Assembly (NCBI RefSeq): GCF_007753095.1
Contig: NZ_CP036348.1
Coordinates: forward strand, 3,348,001 to 3,412,000
Source: Rosistilla carotiformis
GTDB taxonomy: Bacteria; Planctomycetota; Planctomycetia; Pirellulales; Pirellulaceae
Direction: 5' to 3'
Length of the DNA: 64,000 nucleotides
The notes beneath the pieces were generated by a model. That model saw only the letters and a list, made by a program, of their open reading frames with translations. It made no database searches and was not told where the DNA came from. Made by a program: the position numbers and the translations under genes. This document shows positions 55,013-64,000 of this stretch, one piece after another (the stretch's first letter is position 1; each line of letters starts with the position of its first letter).

Positions 55013-57255
55013 TTGGATTCCACTGGGCTAACACGGATCGAGATCGGTTGAGAGATGACGATATCAGCGATATCTTTGGGCTGCGTCGACTTCTTCGCTT
55101 TGGCAAGTTCCGCCACAGCGGCCGCCAACGCGGCGTCGGCCGCTTTCTTTTCCGCTGCCACCGCGTCGGCAAGCTTCTGCGAATCAGCCTTTTGGGCGGC
55201 GGACGCGGTTGCGGTTTCGTTGGCCAGACGACCCACTTCGGCTGTCAGGTCCGCGACGGTTTGTTGTGCCTGTGAGTGGGCGGCTTCGGCGGCGATTAAT
55301 AGATCGGGATTATCGCGGTGTTTGGCGACCGCGCTGCCGTAGAATGCGATCGTGTAGTCTCCCGGCGGCGTTTTCAATTTGGCCAGATCCAGGACCGCTT
55401 CGGAGCTGTCTTCGTTCAGTTTGATGTCGAATTTGGGGACACCTTCAAAACCGGCCCCCATCGTTCGCAGGCCCAACACGGTCCCGGAGAATTCGCCGCG
55501 GCGAACGTGTTGCAGCGGAATCGTCAGCGTTTCACCCGCCTTGGCTTCCCAAACCTTTTCTTCGGTCGGAGCGATCGTGATTGCGGCAAACTCCGATCCG
55601 CCAACCGAGACGGGGATATCGGCCAATAAACGTGGAGCGGGAATTTCGGACCAGGCGTTGGTTACGGGCCACGCGACCGATGCAACGTGGCACGGATGCG
55701 TTACCGGTTTGTCCTCAACCGTTGCGGTCGCGGTGAACTTCGCCATCGCCAGGCCACGGGGCGCGTCTTGATGGGCGGTGACCAACATCAGGCCGCGCGC
55801 CTTGCCAGCGGGAATCTTCAGTCCGGCAGTGGTGACGCCGTCGGGGAGATTTTCCAATGTCAATTCGATCTCGCCGTTGAATCCGTCGCGTCGCACGGCG
55901 ACCACTTCCAAGGCCACAGTCGAACCACCGCGGAGCGCTAGCGGTTTGGAGAGTGCGTTGCGATCGCCATTTCGCAGGACCATGTGCAGCGGCCAGGCGA
56001 CGACAGCGAAATCAGGTTCCGCTTGCCGGATGATCAATCGATAGATGTTGTTGGGATCGTTTCGCGTTCCGCCAAACAGATCGGTGATCTGCAGTCGATA
56101 CTTTCCATCCTCTTTGATCTCCATCTTGCCAAGGATGTCGGTCGAACCGGCGTTGTAGGGTGGACCGTCGTAGGCGTAGGCGTTGCTGGACCGTTTGATC
56201 GGGCTGGCGATATCCGACAGCTCGACCAGATCGACAAGCTTTTCATCGGCCCCTTCGCCGATCACCTGTTGAACGATGATCGATGCATCGGTGGGGCGTC
56301 CGAGCCGTTCCGAAGCGACTTCGACCCACCAGACCTCTCCCTTTTTCGCGGTGAATTCGAAGGCATCGACATCAGCGGCTGGGAAGAAGCTGCCTGCGAT
56401 GTCGCACGGCAACGTGATGTTTTGAACCGTGTCGCGATCGTTGTTCGGTTCGGTTTCCATTGCCGCAGCTTCGGCGGCGAGACCGATGGGCGGCCAAGAA
56501 AAACTGCCGACGGCGCGGGTCCCGGGCAAACGCGCGAGTGGCGCGTCGGCGGGAACTTCTTGAACTGCCAGTCGATAGAAGCACTCTGCGCCTCCCTTGA
56601 ACGTCAGTTCGTGCACTTTGACCATGTAGTCGCCATCGGCTGGGACGGTGTAGTCGAGTGCGCCACCACGCCGTTCGACCAACATGTCGCGTCCCTGGGC
56701 GTCCGCCAAGATGAGAACAGGGTTCATTTTTGAATCGATCCCTGGGGCGGCGCAATCGACGATCAAACGCTGCCCTTTCTTCGCCGAGAACGAATAATGG
56801 TTCGCCGCGCGGACCGGAAGGGTTGCGTTGCAGATGGTGTTGATTTCGATTGGCATCGCCGTTTCGACCGATGCACTTGGTTTGGACTGCGTGACTTCGG
56901 GGAGGTCACCCACGGTGAAGACGCGAGCCGAGGAAACACCCAGACGGGACATCACCCGCGCTGTGTGGATCCCGGTTGGGCAATCCGCGGCGATCGAAAC
57001 AACAAACTGATTTACAATCGGTTTGCCCGACGCGTCCAGCTTGGGCGTCGCGGTGATCTTCGGGCTGGAGAACAACAATTGTTCGGTGTTCTCGATCGTT
57101 TGCCCGGTGATCGCAACGTCGAACTCGCTGCCCACTTGGCCTCCCATCGGCATCGTGGTCAATAGACGCGGCGCGGGCAGGCAGACCGATTGGGCCATCG
57201 ATGTCGAAGCGACGACGGCGAGCAACGCGGAGGCGATCGCAAATTTCTTCAGCAT
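55009..57255 (-). CDS. Exported PPC-type (pre-peptidase C-terminal) domain protein
   Basis: The 748 aa product has a signal peptide (F-A-I-A-S-A-L-L-A-V-V-A-S-T-S-M-A-Q). It then has an IPT/PPC-like module (about 30-120), a PPC beta-sandwich (about 145-235, H-Y-S-F-S-A-K-K-G-Q-R-L-I-V-D), a second PPC module (about 265-415, F-E-F-T-A-K-K-G-E-V-W-W-V) and further beta-rich segments. The last ~110 residues are an Ala/Lys coiled coil followed by a short tail. No catalytic residues are recognised, so it is likely a binding or structural component. It is the middle gene of an operon: 13 bases from the upstream DUF1549/1553 stop and overlapping the DUF1501 start by 4 bases. Three such genes in this order are common in planctomycetes. 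Confidence 0.85.
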   Translation of the reverse strand: MLKKFAIASALLAVVASTSMAQSVCLPAPRLLTTMPMGGQVGSEFDVAITGQTIENTEQLLFSSPKITATPKLDASGKPIVNQFVVSIAADCPTGIHTARVMSRLGVSSARVFTVGDLPEVTQSKPSASVETAMPIEINTICNATLPVRAANHYSFSAKKGQRLIVDCAAPGIDSKMNPVLILADAQGRDMLVERRGGALDYTVPADGDYMVKVHELTFKGGAECFYRLAVQEVPADAPLARLPGTRAVGSFSWPPIGLAAEAAAMETEPNNDRDTVQNITLPCDIAGSFFPAADVDAFEFTAKKGEVWWVEVASERLGRPTDASIIVQQVIGEGADEKLVDLVELSDIASPIKRSSNAYAYDGPPYNAGSTDILGKMEIKEDGKYRLQITDLFGGTRNDPNNIYRLIIRQAEPDFAVVAWPLHMVLRNGDRNALSKPLALRGGSTVALEVVAVRRDGFNGEIELTLENLPDGVTTAGLKIPAGKARGLMLVTAHQDAPRGLAMAKFTATATVEDKPVTHPCHVASVAWPVTNAWSEIPAPRLLADIPVSVGGSEFAAITIAPTEEKVWEAKAGETLTIPLQHVRRGEFSGTVLGLRTMGAGFEGVPKFDIKLNEDSSEAVLDLAKLKTPPGDYTIAFYGSAVAKHRDNPDLLIAAEAAHSQAQQTVADLTAEVGRLANETATASAAQKADSQKLADAVAAEKKAADAALAAAVAELAKAKKSTQPKDIADIVISQPISIRVSPVESK

Positions 57256-57268
57256 TTTGTGCTTCCGT

Positions 57269-59512
57269 TTAGTGGTTGAACAAAAATTCTTTGGTGTTGA
57301 TCAATGCCCAAACCAGGTCTTGATAATTATCGCGGGCGGCGACTTTGGCGTCGATCGGCTTGCCGGCGGCGTCGACCGAGGGCTGCGCCAGATAGTCTAA
57401 CGCGACTTGAAGCTCTTCCTCTCGCGGCGGTCGGGCGAAGGCCGCGAGATAGAGTTTGGAGATCTTTTCCGCGTCGGACGTTTCCGCTTTGGACAACTGG
57501 TCGGCGCGGCCGTTGGCGGTCGCGAGTTTGCCTTTGATGTCCGCAGCGTTTAACAAATGTAAGCTTTGCGCCAGCGAAGCCGATTGGACGCGTTCGCACT
57601 CGCAGACGCTGCTGCTCTCGGGACGACCGAAGACCTTCAGGAATGGAGAGGCCCGGTTGTAGCTGTTGTCAGGCAAAGCGATCGCGCGGGTTCCGGCGGG
57701 GAGGTTGGCAAACGAAGTCGTTGCGCCGGTCATTTGGTCGATCGAGTCAAGCATCACTTCGGCTTGCATCCGTCGCGGATAGAAGCGGGAGTAGTTTTGG
57801 CGATCGGCGATATTATGTTCATTTGGCGTTGCCGACAATTGATACGCATTGGAACGTGTGATCGTGCGAACCAGTTCTTTTAGGTCGAAGCCACTGCTGA
57901 GAAAATGTTCTTCCAACGCCGCCAGCAGTTCCGGATTCGTCGGCGGGTTCGTGTCGCGTATGTCGTCTTCGGGTTCGATCAGGCCGCGTGCGAAGAAGTG
58001 CTTCCAATAGCGATTGACCAACGATTTGGCGAAAAATGGATTCTCAGGGCGACTCATCCAATTCGCCAATCGTAGCCGTGGGTCTTCGTCGGCGGGGATC
58101 GTTCCGACGTCGTCGCCCAGCGCGGCGGGAGGAACCGTCATACCGGTTTTGATGTTTTTGGATCCGGCGATTCCGCGTTTGTGGAAGATCAGATCCTCGC
58201 CACGGGTGTCGGTCGGTTTGCGGCCGACTTGGCTAAAGAAGGCGGCGAGTCCGTAATAGTCGTCTTGGCTCCAACGCTCAAACGGATGGTGATGGCACTG
58301 GGCGCATTGCATGCGAACGCCAAGGAATAACTGGGCGACGTCCTCGATCTGTTCTTGAGGTTGTTTGACGCGCTTGTACCAGGCGACCGGTGGGTTGGCG
58401 ATGATCGTTCCGGTTGCCGCCAACAATTCGCGAGCCAATTGATCGTACGGGGTGTTGGCCAACAAGCTGTCGCGAATCCAGGAATGGAAAGCGAAGTTCG
58501 ATGTGATGTCGCTCGCATCGTCGCGGCGGTTCTTCAGCAGGGATGTCCATTTGTTCGCGAAGTAGTCAGCGTAATCGGGGCTCCGCAAAAGATCGTCGAT
58601 CAGTTGATCGCGTTTGTCGGGGGCTTCGTTGGCCAAGAAGGCACGCGATTCTTCGTCGGTCGGTATCCGGCCAGCGATATCCAACGAAACGCGGCGGATG
58701 AATGTTGCGTCGTCGCAAACGGGAGATGGTGGAATGCCGAGGGTCTTCAGATTGTCGAAGACGAAGTCGTCGATGAAGTTTCGCGATTCGGGCAGTTGTT
58801 CGACGGGAGCCCCAAGTGGGATCGAGCCGTTAAACACAGCGACCTGTCCTTGGTAGCGAACCATCACGGCAACTTTGCCCGGAATCGATTCGGTTCGAAC
58901 TAACCCGGTCTCGCTGACTTCGGCCATCGCGCGATCGTTGCATTCGTAGACCGCCAGTTCGGTCACATCGCGGCTGCTGCCATCGGAGTAGTGGGCTAGC
59001 GATTTGAGTTGTTGTTCCGATTCGGCGGCAACCGTTTCGCGCCCCGGAAGGACTTCGATCGATGTGAGCGTCGGTTCGGCGTCAGTTGAATTGGGCGCGC
59101 CCTGGGCGATCCACCGCCGCAGCGTTGCGTAACCTTCGGACTTCGGATCCAAGCGAACGCCACCGCCGTGGGGAACCTCTCCGACGGCTTTGACCAGCAG
59201 CAGGCTGCGATCGGGATCGGTGGGGAACAGTCGACGACCGCGTCCTTCGAGCACCAGGTGGTCGTAGTCCTCCTGCGGCTCAAAACCGAACAACGACAAC
59301 TGGAAGCCATTCTGGCCGCCACCGGCCTTCGCGTGGCAAACGCCGGTATTGCAACCCGACTTGGTTAATACGGGGACGACATCGTTGATGAAACTGACGG
59401 TCGGTTCGGATTCAACCGCATGGACGCTCCCGAATAGAAACAGCGGAGCGAGCAGGGCGAAGCCACACCGTGTGACTTGTCGTCGCAAACGATTGAGATC
59501 GCGGTGTGTCAT
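57269..59512 (-). CDS. DUF1549/DUF1553 protein with N-terminal CX4CH cytochrome-like motif
   Basis: The 747 aa exported product has a signal peptide with core F-A-L-L-A-P-L-F-L-F-G-S, then a short heme-like motif C-N-T-G-V-C-H near residue 53. The heme spacing is CX4CH instead of CX2CH. Next come a bacterial Ig-like segment (about 145-230), DUF1549 (about 250-420, with C-A-Q-C-H-H-H-P near 402) and DUF1553 (about 475-730). ATG 59512 is chosen over 59566 because the latter adds a His-rich leader before the signal peptide. It heads the operon with the PPC and DUF1501 genes. Whether the CX4CH and CAQCH sites bind heme is unproven. Confidence 0.9.
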   Translation of the reverse strand: MTHRDLNRLRRQVTRCGFALLAPLFLFGSVHAVESEPTVSFINDVVPVLTKSGCNTGVCHAKAGGGQNGFQLSLFGFEPQEDYDHLVLEGRGRRLFPTDPDRSLLLVKAVGEVPHGGGVRLDPKSEGYATLRRWIAQGAPNSTDAEPTLTSIEVLPGRETVAAESEQQLKSLAHYSDGSSRDVTELAVYECNDRAMAEVSETGLVRTESIPGKVAVMVRYQGQVAVFNGSIPLGAPVEQLPESRNFIDDFVFDNLKTLGIPPSPVCDDATFIRRVSLDIAGRIPTDEESRAFLANEAPDKRDQLIDDLLRSPDYADYFANKWTSLLKNRRDDASDITSNFAFHSWIRDSLLANTPYDQLARELLAATGTIIANPPVAWYKRVKQPQEQIEDVAQLFLGVRMQCAQCHHHPFERWSQDDYYGLAAFFSQVGRKPTDTRGEDLIFHKRGIAGSKNIKTGMTVPPAALGDDVGTIPADEDPRLRLANWMSRPENPFFAKSLVNRYWKHFFARGLIEPEDDIRDTNPPTNPELLAALEEHFLSSGFDLKELVRTITRSNAYQLSATPNEHNIADRQNYSRFYPRRMQAEVMLDSIDQMTGATTSFANLPAGTRAIALPDNSYNRASPFLKVFGRPESSSVCECERVQSASLAQSLHLLNAADIKGKLATANGRADQLSKAETSDAEKISKLYLAAFARPPREEELQVALDYLAQPSVDAAGKPIDAKVAARDNYQDLVWALINTKEFLFNH

Positions 59513-60170
59513 GTTATGTCGCAGCTTGAGGTGGGAGTGGTGACGGGGAACCACAAAGGCTGGCAAGGTGGGGGGCGAGCTACGCCTGTTAATCTATCGC
59601 TTTCCCATCGCGCTGTCCACGAAGATTTCGGAAATTTGTAAGACAGCTAATGGGCGTGTGCGTTGTCGAGCAGGAAGCAAATGACATGCCATCGGCTTGT
59701 CGTTTCGAACAACGTTTCCACACGATCAACGGCTGGTTCGCAAGAATTCTCGCGAAACGTCGATAAATGCCGCGTAATACTCGTCGGGTGGTTGGATACG
59801 CTTGGGACTGCATTGCCGTCGTGCAACATGGGCTCGGTGGAAAGGGTGTCGCATTAACTGGCAACTCGAGCACGTTCAGGTGGCAGATTCCCCCGTGATG
59901 ATCTTAGGAAGTTCGAGTTGTGGAGGGATGAGTCGCGGGTGAGAATTGGCCGGGCACAATCGGATCAAACCGCCCAATCTACGTTTGCTGCGAGGGCTTC
60001 ACGTAGGAATGCACTGGATCGCGAGAACTGGGCAAATAACATATAACGCTTTCCGGCTTCGCGGTTGCGAGTGCAAGCGTGGCGTGCCTGTGCGAGTCGA
60101 GGGGCGGAGCACGAACCGTCGGGCATCAAGCCTTTAGAAACACATTGCGATAACGAGTTGGGATTTGCTC
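59513..60170. other. Intergenic region between divergent genes
   Basis: This 658-base gap lies between the DUF1549/1553 operon (minus) and the UDP-glucose dehydrogenase gene (plus). It should carry both promoters, but no boxes, hairpins or genes were convincingly found. Confidence 0.45.
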
Positions 60171-61586
60171 ATGAGTGCGGCTGAAAAACTGAGTATTTGT
60201 TGCATTGGCGCGGGGTACGTCGGTGGTCCCACGATGGCGATGATCGCCAAACAGTGCCCAGACATCCGTGTGACGGTGGTCGACATCAACCAAGCTCGGA
60301 TCGATGCATGGAACAGCGATAAGCTGCCGATCTACGAACCCGGTCTGCAAGAGGTGGTTGAAGAGGCGCGGGGCCGCAATCTCTTTTTCTCGACGAACGT
60401 TGCCGAAAGTATCCGCGACGCCCAGATGATCTTTATCAGCGTCAACACGCCGACAAAGACCTACGGCATCGGGGCTGGACGGGCTGCGAATCTGGAGTTT
60501 GTCGAGCGCTGTGCGCGAATGATCGCCGAGCATTCCGACAGCGGACATAAGATCATTGTCGAAAAATCGACGCTGCCAGTGCGAACCGCCGAAGCGGTTA
60601 AGCGGATTCTTGCGTCATCGGCGCGGCCGGGTGTTTCGTTTGATGTGCTCAGCAATCCCGAGTTCCTTGCCGAGGGGACCGCGGTCGAAGATCTATTGGC
60701 TCCCGACCGCGTCTTGATCGGTGGTGAATCGCGCGACGCGGTTCAAACTCTTGTCGATGTCTACGGTCGCTGGGTGCCTCGGGCACAGATTCTGACAACC
60801 AATCTGTGGAGCAGCGAGTTGTCGAAACTGACCGCCAACGCCTTCTTGGCTCAACGCGTCAGCAGCATCAACGCGATCAGCGCGCTGTGCGAAGCGACCG
60901 AAGCGGATGTCGACGAGGTCGCTTCGGCGATCGGCACCGATTCGCGGATCGGTCCCAAGTTCCTGAAGGCCTCCGTCGGCTTTGGCGGCTCCTGCTTCCA
61001 AAAGGATATCCTGAACTTGGTTTACCTGTGCGAACACTTTGGCTTGCCCGAAGTCGCTGCGTATTGGGAACAGGTGGTTCAGATGAACGACTACCAAAAG
61101 CAGCGGTTCACGCGGCGAATCGTCAAGACGATGTTCAATACCGTCAGCAACAAACGGATCGCTGTCTGGGGATTCGCGTTCAAGAAAGATACCAACGACA
61201 CGCGCGAGAGTGCGGCGATCTACGTTTGTCGCGACCTGTTGGAAGAGCGAGCTCAGTTGACGATCTACGATCCGAAGGTTGGCCTCGAACAGATCAAAAG
61301 TGAATTAGCATACGTGATGCAAAACGATCCGTCGCGCTATGGCGGCGATTTCGAAAAGCTGATCGACGAGAATGTGACCGTTGCCGACAGCGCCTTGGCG
61401 GCGGCCGAGGGAGCGCACGGCGTGGCATTGCTGACCGAATGGGACGAGTTCAAAGAGCTCGATTACAAGAAGGTCTACGACGCGATGCAGAAGCCCGCGT
61501 TCTTGTTCGACGGCCGGAATCTGTTGCAACACAGCAACCTGACGGAACTCGGTTTTGAAGTCCACGCGATTGGAAAGCTGTGCTAG
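60171..61586 (+). CDS. ugd: UDP-glucose 6-dehydrogenase, eukaryote-like type
   Basis: The 471 aa enzyme oxidises UDP-glucose to UDP-glucuronate with two NAD+. The Rossmann start [13 protein letters not shown] lies at about 8-20; [17 protein letters not shown], and [12 protein letters not shown] follow, and the catalytic Cys is in [10 protein letters not shown] near 275. Length and motifs resemble animal/plant UGDH (~490 aa) more than the shorter Gram-negative Ugd; [12 protein letters not shown] near 340 is also animal-like. ATG 60171 is preferred over TTG 60165. The product feeds polysaccharide or capsule synthesis, as the UDP-GlcNAc epimerase gene nearby suggests. Confidence 0.95.
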   Translation: MSAAEKLSICCIGAGYVGGPTMAMIAKQCPDIRVTVVDINQARIDAWNSDKLPIYEPGLQEVVEEARGRNLFFSTNVAESIRDAQMIFISVNTPTKTYGIGAGRAANLEFVERCARMIAEHSDSGHKIIVEKSTLPVRTAEAVKRILASSARPGVSFDVLSNPEFLAEGTAVEDLLAPDRVLIGGESRDAVQTLVDVYGRWVPRAQILTTNLWSSELSKLTANAFLAQRVSSINAISALCEATEADVDEVASAIGTDSRIGPKFLKASVGFGGSCFQKDILNLVYLCEHFGLPEVAAYWEQVVQMNDYQKQRFTRRIVKTMFNTVSNKRIAVWGFAFKKDTNDTRESAAIYVCRDLLEERAQLTIYDPKVGLEQIKSELAYVMQNDPSRYGGDFEKLIDENVTVADSALAAAEGAHGVALLTEWDEFKELDYKKVYDAMQKPAFLFDGRNLLQHSNLTELGFEVHAIGKLC

Positions 61587-61826
61587 TGTAGCCACCGTGG
61601 GAGGAGCTTCATTTGTCGGGATAGCGGTTAGGTAGCGCGTCGATGGGCGAAACCATCTGCAAATTCGAGGTACCATTCGGTCGCTCGTGCATACCGGCGG
61701 ATTTGCCTGTGCACAGACACCTATTTACCCTGAATTGCGAGCAATACGGCATGCCTGACATTACGAGGTATGGTATAATAGCCGACTCCAAATTCTTGGC
61801 TAATTCCTCGTTCGACGTGAAAGCCC

Positions 61827-62603
61827 ATGGCACTGGCCGCTGATCCTTCGAGCCCTGAGTTTCTCGCCGCTCGGCACGCGGCGATGTGGGCTCAGGACGG
61901 TTTTCAAGGAGTTGATGAGACCGATCTGTCGGGGCCCTGTGGGCACGCTTATGGGATTCGCAAAAGTGCTTGGTTGACGACTGCTTTTCGAAACCAATAC
62001 AGGCCTGAATCGCTGAACGTTCTTCCCCAAGAAGTGATGGAGTGTTTGAAGGATGCGGAGGTCACCAATTGGGTTTTGATGGGGCTGTACGGTTACGTCG
62101 GCTACCTGTCGCAACCACGGGCCACCCAAGTTGTCGATGTGATGATCCCCTACAGTCAAAAGAAGAAGGCGATGAAGGCGATCGGTCGACGCTGGCCGAC
62201 CCTGCAGGTCCGGCAACTTTCACAAGTTGTCCGGTTTCAGGATCCGGCAGAAACTGACCATGAAGGTCAACTGGTACCCGTAATCGATTGGATGCTGCCG
62301 TGGAGTCCGTTTCAATCCATGATCTTGAGTGATTGCGTAATTGAAGATCCTAAGTCAAAGCATCGCTATCCCGCGATCGAAGCGGCAATTGTTTCAAAAT
62401 ATGCCGCGCTCGTCTCACCGCATCGCGAGGCGCGTAAGAAACGCCAAGATGCGGTTGATTTTGAAGGTATCGTGGAAACGACACACGCTCGGATCAATAT
62501 GCTCAAACTGAAAGAACTTGCTGGGCTCGTTTGGGGAGGTGGAGCCGACGAAATTGAAAGATTTGTCAAGCTCGCAATCGATGGTCAAACATTGCCCTAC
62601 TGA
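61827..62603 (+). CDS. Hypothetical protein resembling a nucleotidyltransferase (AbiEii/MNT-like)
   Basis: The 258 aa product has a middle segment W-V-L-M-G-L-Y-G-Y-V-G-Y-L-S-Q-P-R-A-T-Q-V-V-D-V-M-I (about 79-106) that recalls the G-x-x-x-x-x-R-x-T-x-D-V-D core of nucleotidyltransferases. The first metal Asp is replaced by Val (V-V-D-V), leaving one Asp. A later A-A-I-V-S-K-Y-A-A-L ... R-K-K-R-Q-D-A-V-D-F segment resembles the helix and Asp that follow in that family. It may therefore be a degenerate, possibly inactive MNT-type protein. It sits between the UGDH and UDP-GlcNAc epimerase genes but has no obvious sugar role. Confidence in the family is low. Confidence 0.5.
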   Translation: MALAADPSSPEFLAARHAAMWAQDGFQGVDETDLSGPCGHAYGIRKSAWLTTAFRNQYRPESLNVLPQEVMECLKDAEVTNWVLMGLYGYVGYLSQPRATQVVDVMIPYSQKKKAMKAIGRRWPTLQVRQLSQVVRFQDPAETDHEGQLVPVIDWMLPWSPFQSMILSDCVIEDPKSKHRYPAIEAAIVSKYAALVSPHREARKKRQDAVDFEGIVETTHARINMLKLKELAGLVWGGGADEIERFVKLAIDGQTLPY

Positions 62604-62701
62604 CGAATCATAACGTCCCGCGCTTATTGCGTTCTAACATTGCGAATCGACGGGCCCGGATCTTAGTTCCACATCGATTGTCTCGAAACTACGAAACTTA
62701 T

Positions 62702-63868
62702 TTGAACGTCTCAAACATCTGCATTGTCGTCGGCACGCGGCCCGAAGCGATCAAGATGGCTCCGGTCTATTTCGCGCTGCAGAAATCGGAGTCGTTGCGT
62801 CCGGTGCTCTTATCGACCGGCCAGCACCGCGAGATGCTCGACCAAGCTTTGGCTTCGTTTTCGTTGGCTCCCGACCACGATCTGAATCTGATGCAGCCGG
62901 GGCAGACGCTTGCTGACATCACCAGTCGCGTGATCTCGCGCGTCCATGAATACTTGGTCGAATCTCGTCCTGCGGCGGTCTTGGTCCAAGGGGACACGAC
63001 CACTGTGTTCGCCACCTCGCTTGCGGCATTTTATGCGGGCATCCCGGTCGGGCATGTCGAAGCGGGGCTGAGGACTCACAATCCACTCAACCCCTGGCCC
63101 GAAGAAATGAACCGGCGGCTGGTCGCTCCGATCGCCCAGTGGCATTTTTGTCCGACGCCCCCAAGCCGTGCACATCTGGTCGCCGAACGGATCGACGAAG
63201 CGAAGTGTTTTGTCACGGGCAACACGGTCGTCGATGCGCTGCTGTGGATTCGCGGCAAGTTGCAGGACGCGGCGATCGACGCGTCCGATGTCGCGCGTCG
63301 GGTTGGAATCAGCGAAGCGTTTGCTGGGCAGTTTCTCGACGACGACGACAGTCGTTGGATTCTCGTCACCGGGCATCGACGCGAGTCGCATGGTCCCGGT
63401 TTCGTAAAAATGTGTGAAGGCATTCTGCGGGTTGTGACGGAGCATCCCGACGTGGGGATTTTGTTTCCTGTGCACCTGAACCCACGTGTTCGAGAGCCCG
63501 TGATGCAGTTGCTGGGGGACCACGACCGCATCGAATTGATCGAACCTGCTGGCTATCAAGACTTCGTCTGGTTGATGGATCGCTGCACGTTCCTGCTGAG
63601 CGATAGTGGCGGAGTTCAGGAAGAGGCGCCCAGCTTGGGCAAGCCGGTGCTGGTGACGCGCGAGACGACCGAGCGGCCCGAAGGGATTGTGGCGGGAACA
63701 TGCCGTTTGGTTGGCACCGATCCCGATCGGATCTTTGCCGAATCGGACCTTTTGTTACGCGATGCTGGTGAATTCACGCGTCGCAGCGGATTGGAAAACC
63801 CGTATGGTGATGGTTTCGCAGCCGAGCAGATCCGACAAATTTTGGAACGTTCGTTTCGAGGAGGTTGA
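62702..63868 (+). CDS. wecB: UDP-N-acetylglucosamine 2-epimerase (non-hydrolysing)
   Basis: The 388 aa enzyme converts UDP-GlcNAc to UDP-ManNAc for surface polysaccharide. Family motifs are complete: V-V-G-T-R-P-E-A-I-K-M-A-P at about 8-20, V-Q-G-D-T-T-T-V near 95, H-V-E-A-G-L-R-T near 118, E-E-M-N-R-R-L near 132, G-N-T-V-V-D-A near 175, G-H-R-R-E-S near 218, and S-D-S-G-G-V-Q-E-E-A-P near 299. The start is taken as TTG 62702, placing the conserved GTRPE motif where the family has it; TTG 62627 would add 25 residues without family support, and neither has a strong ribosome site. It lies about 100 bases after the nucleotidyltransferase-like gene. The sequence to the window end (63869-64000) shows no further gene. 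Confidence 0.93.
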   Translation: MNVSNICIVVGTRPEAIKMAPVYFALQKSESLRPVLLSTGQHREMLDQALASFSLAPDHDLNLMQPGQTLADITSRVISRVHEYLVESRPAAVLVQGDTTTVFATSLAAFYAGIPVGHVEAGLRTHNPLNPWPEEMNRRLVAPIAQWHFCPTPPSRAHLVAERIDEAKCFVTGNTVVDALLWIRGKLQDAAIDASDVARRVGISEAFAGQFLDDDDSRWILVTGHRRESHGPGFVKMCEGILRVVTEHPDVGILFPVHLNPRVREPVMQLLGDHDRIELIEPAGYQDFVWLMDRCTFLLSDSGGVQEEAPSLGKPVLVTRETTERPEGIVAGTCRLVGTDPDRIFAESDLLLRDAGEFTRRSGLENPYGDGFAAEQIRQILERSFRGG

Positions 63869-64000
63869 AATCGAATGTTGCCGGTTAAACTTGCTGAGAT
63901 TCCGTCTCCTGCCCCGGCACACCGTTGACGTTGCCAAGATTGCGAACGACGATGTTTATGTGAAAGTCGGCATGCGTTTCGACAATCGATCCCCGCAATT

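Overview
The window looks like chromosomal DNA of a planctomycete, most likely Pirellulales (Rhodopirellula/Rosistilla-like). This rests on family content rather than on any rRNA. It carries three separate sets of Planctomycete-type cytochrome/DUF1549/DUF1553 proteins with DUF1501 Tat-exported partners, a DUF1559 pseudopilin-like protein with an H-x-DG tail followed by a small lipoprotein, moderately high GC coding DNA, and palindromic intergenic repeats. No tRNA, rRNA or CRISPR array was recognised.

Layout. 1-3768: the end of a type II secretion/type IV pilus ATPase, its inner-membrane partner GspF, and threonyl-tRNA synthetase with an extra insertion in its catalytic core. 4342-17955: a defence island with lower GC by eye. 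It holds a sulfur-binding-domain HNH endonuclease, a PD-(D/E)XK-like nuclease candidate, and a tightly coupled three-gene minus-strand operon: a NERD-pseudokinase-kinase-P-loop protein (1363 aa), a 615 aa protein of unknown fold, and a 1675 aa nuclease-like/HerA-like ATPase. The operon has the order and sizes expected of DptF-DptG-DptH or of the MAD6-MAD7-MAD8 part of methylation-associated defence systems, but no modification genes lie in the window. A truncated helicase-like N-terminus lies just upstream, followed by a cluster of composite hairpin repeats (18311-18750).

18858-40878: mostly housekeeping and planctomycete-specific genes. These are an SDR oxidoreductase, a glycogen-debranching-type glucosidase, two PSCyt/DUF1501 pairs, a DUF1559 protein and lipoprotein, a DadA-like FAD oxidoreductase, a D-Ala-D-Ala carboxypeptidase, an M19 dipeptidase, an alpha/beta hydrolase and an amidohydrolase. 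41017-44814: small laterally mobile-looking genes (a membrane protein, VOC, helix-hairpin-helix, SRPBCC) with decayed NTF2-like, ArsR and SRPBCC remnants.

44824-53267: a minus-strand operon-like set of a YqiJ/NfeD-like membrane protein, a large flotillin (YqiK-like) and a 1785 aa DUF3686-type AAA ATPase, probably a membrane-linked complex. 53494-59512: a complete DUF1549/1553 - PPC-domain - DUF1501 operon closed by an intrinsic terminator. 60171-63868: sugar-nucleotide genes for surface polysaccharide (a eukaryote-like UDP-glucose dehydrogenase and UDP-GlcNAc 2-epimerase) around a nucleotidyltransferase-like gene.
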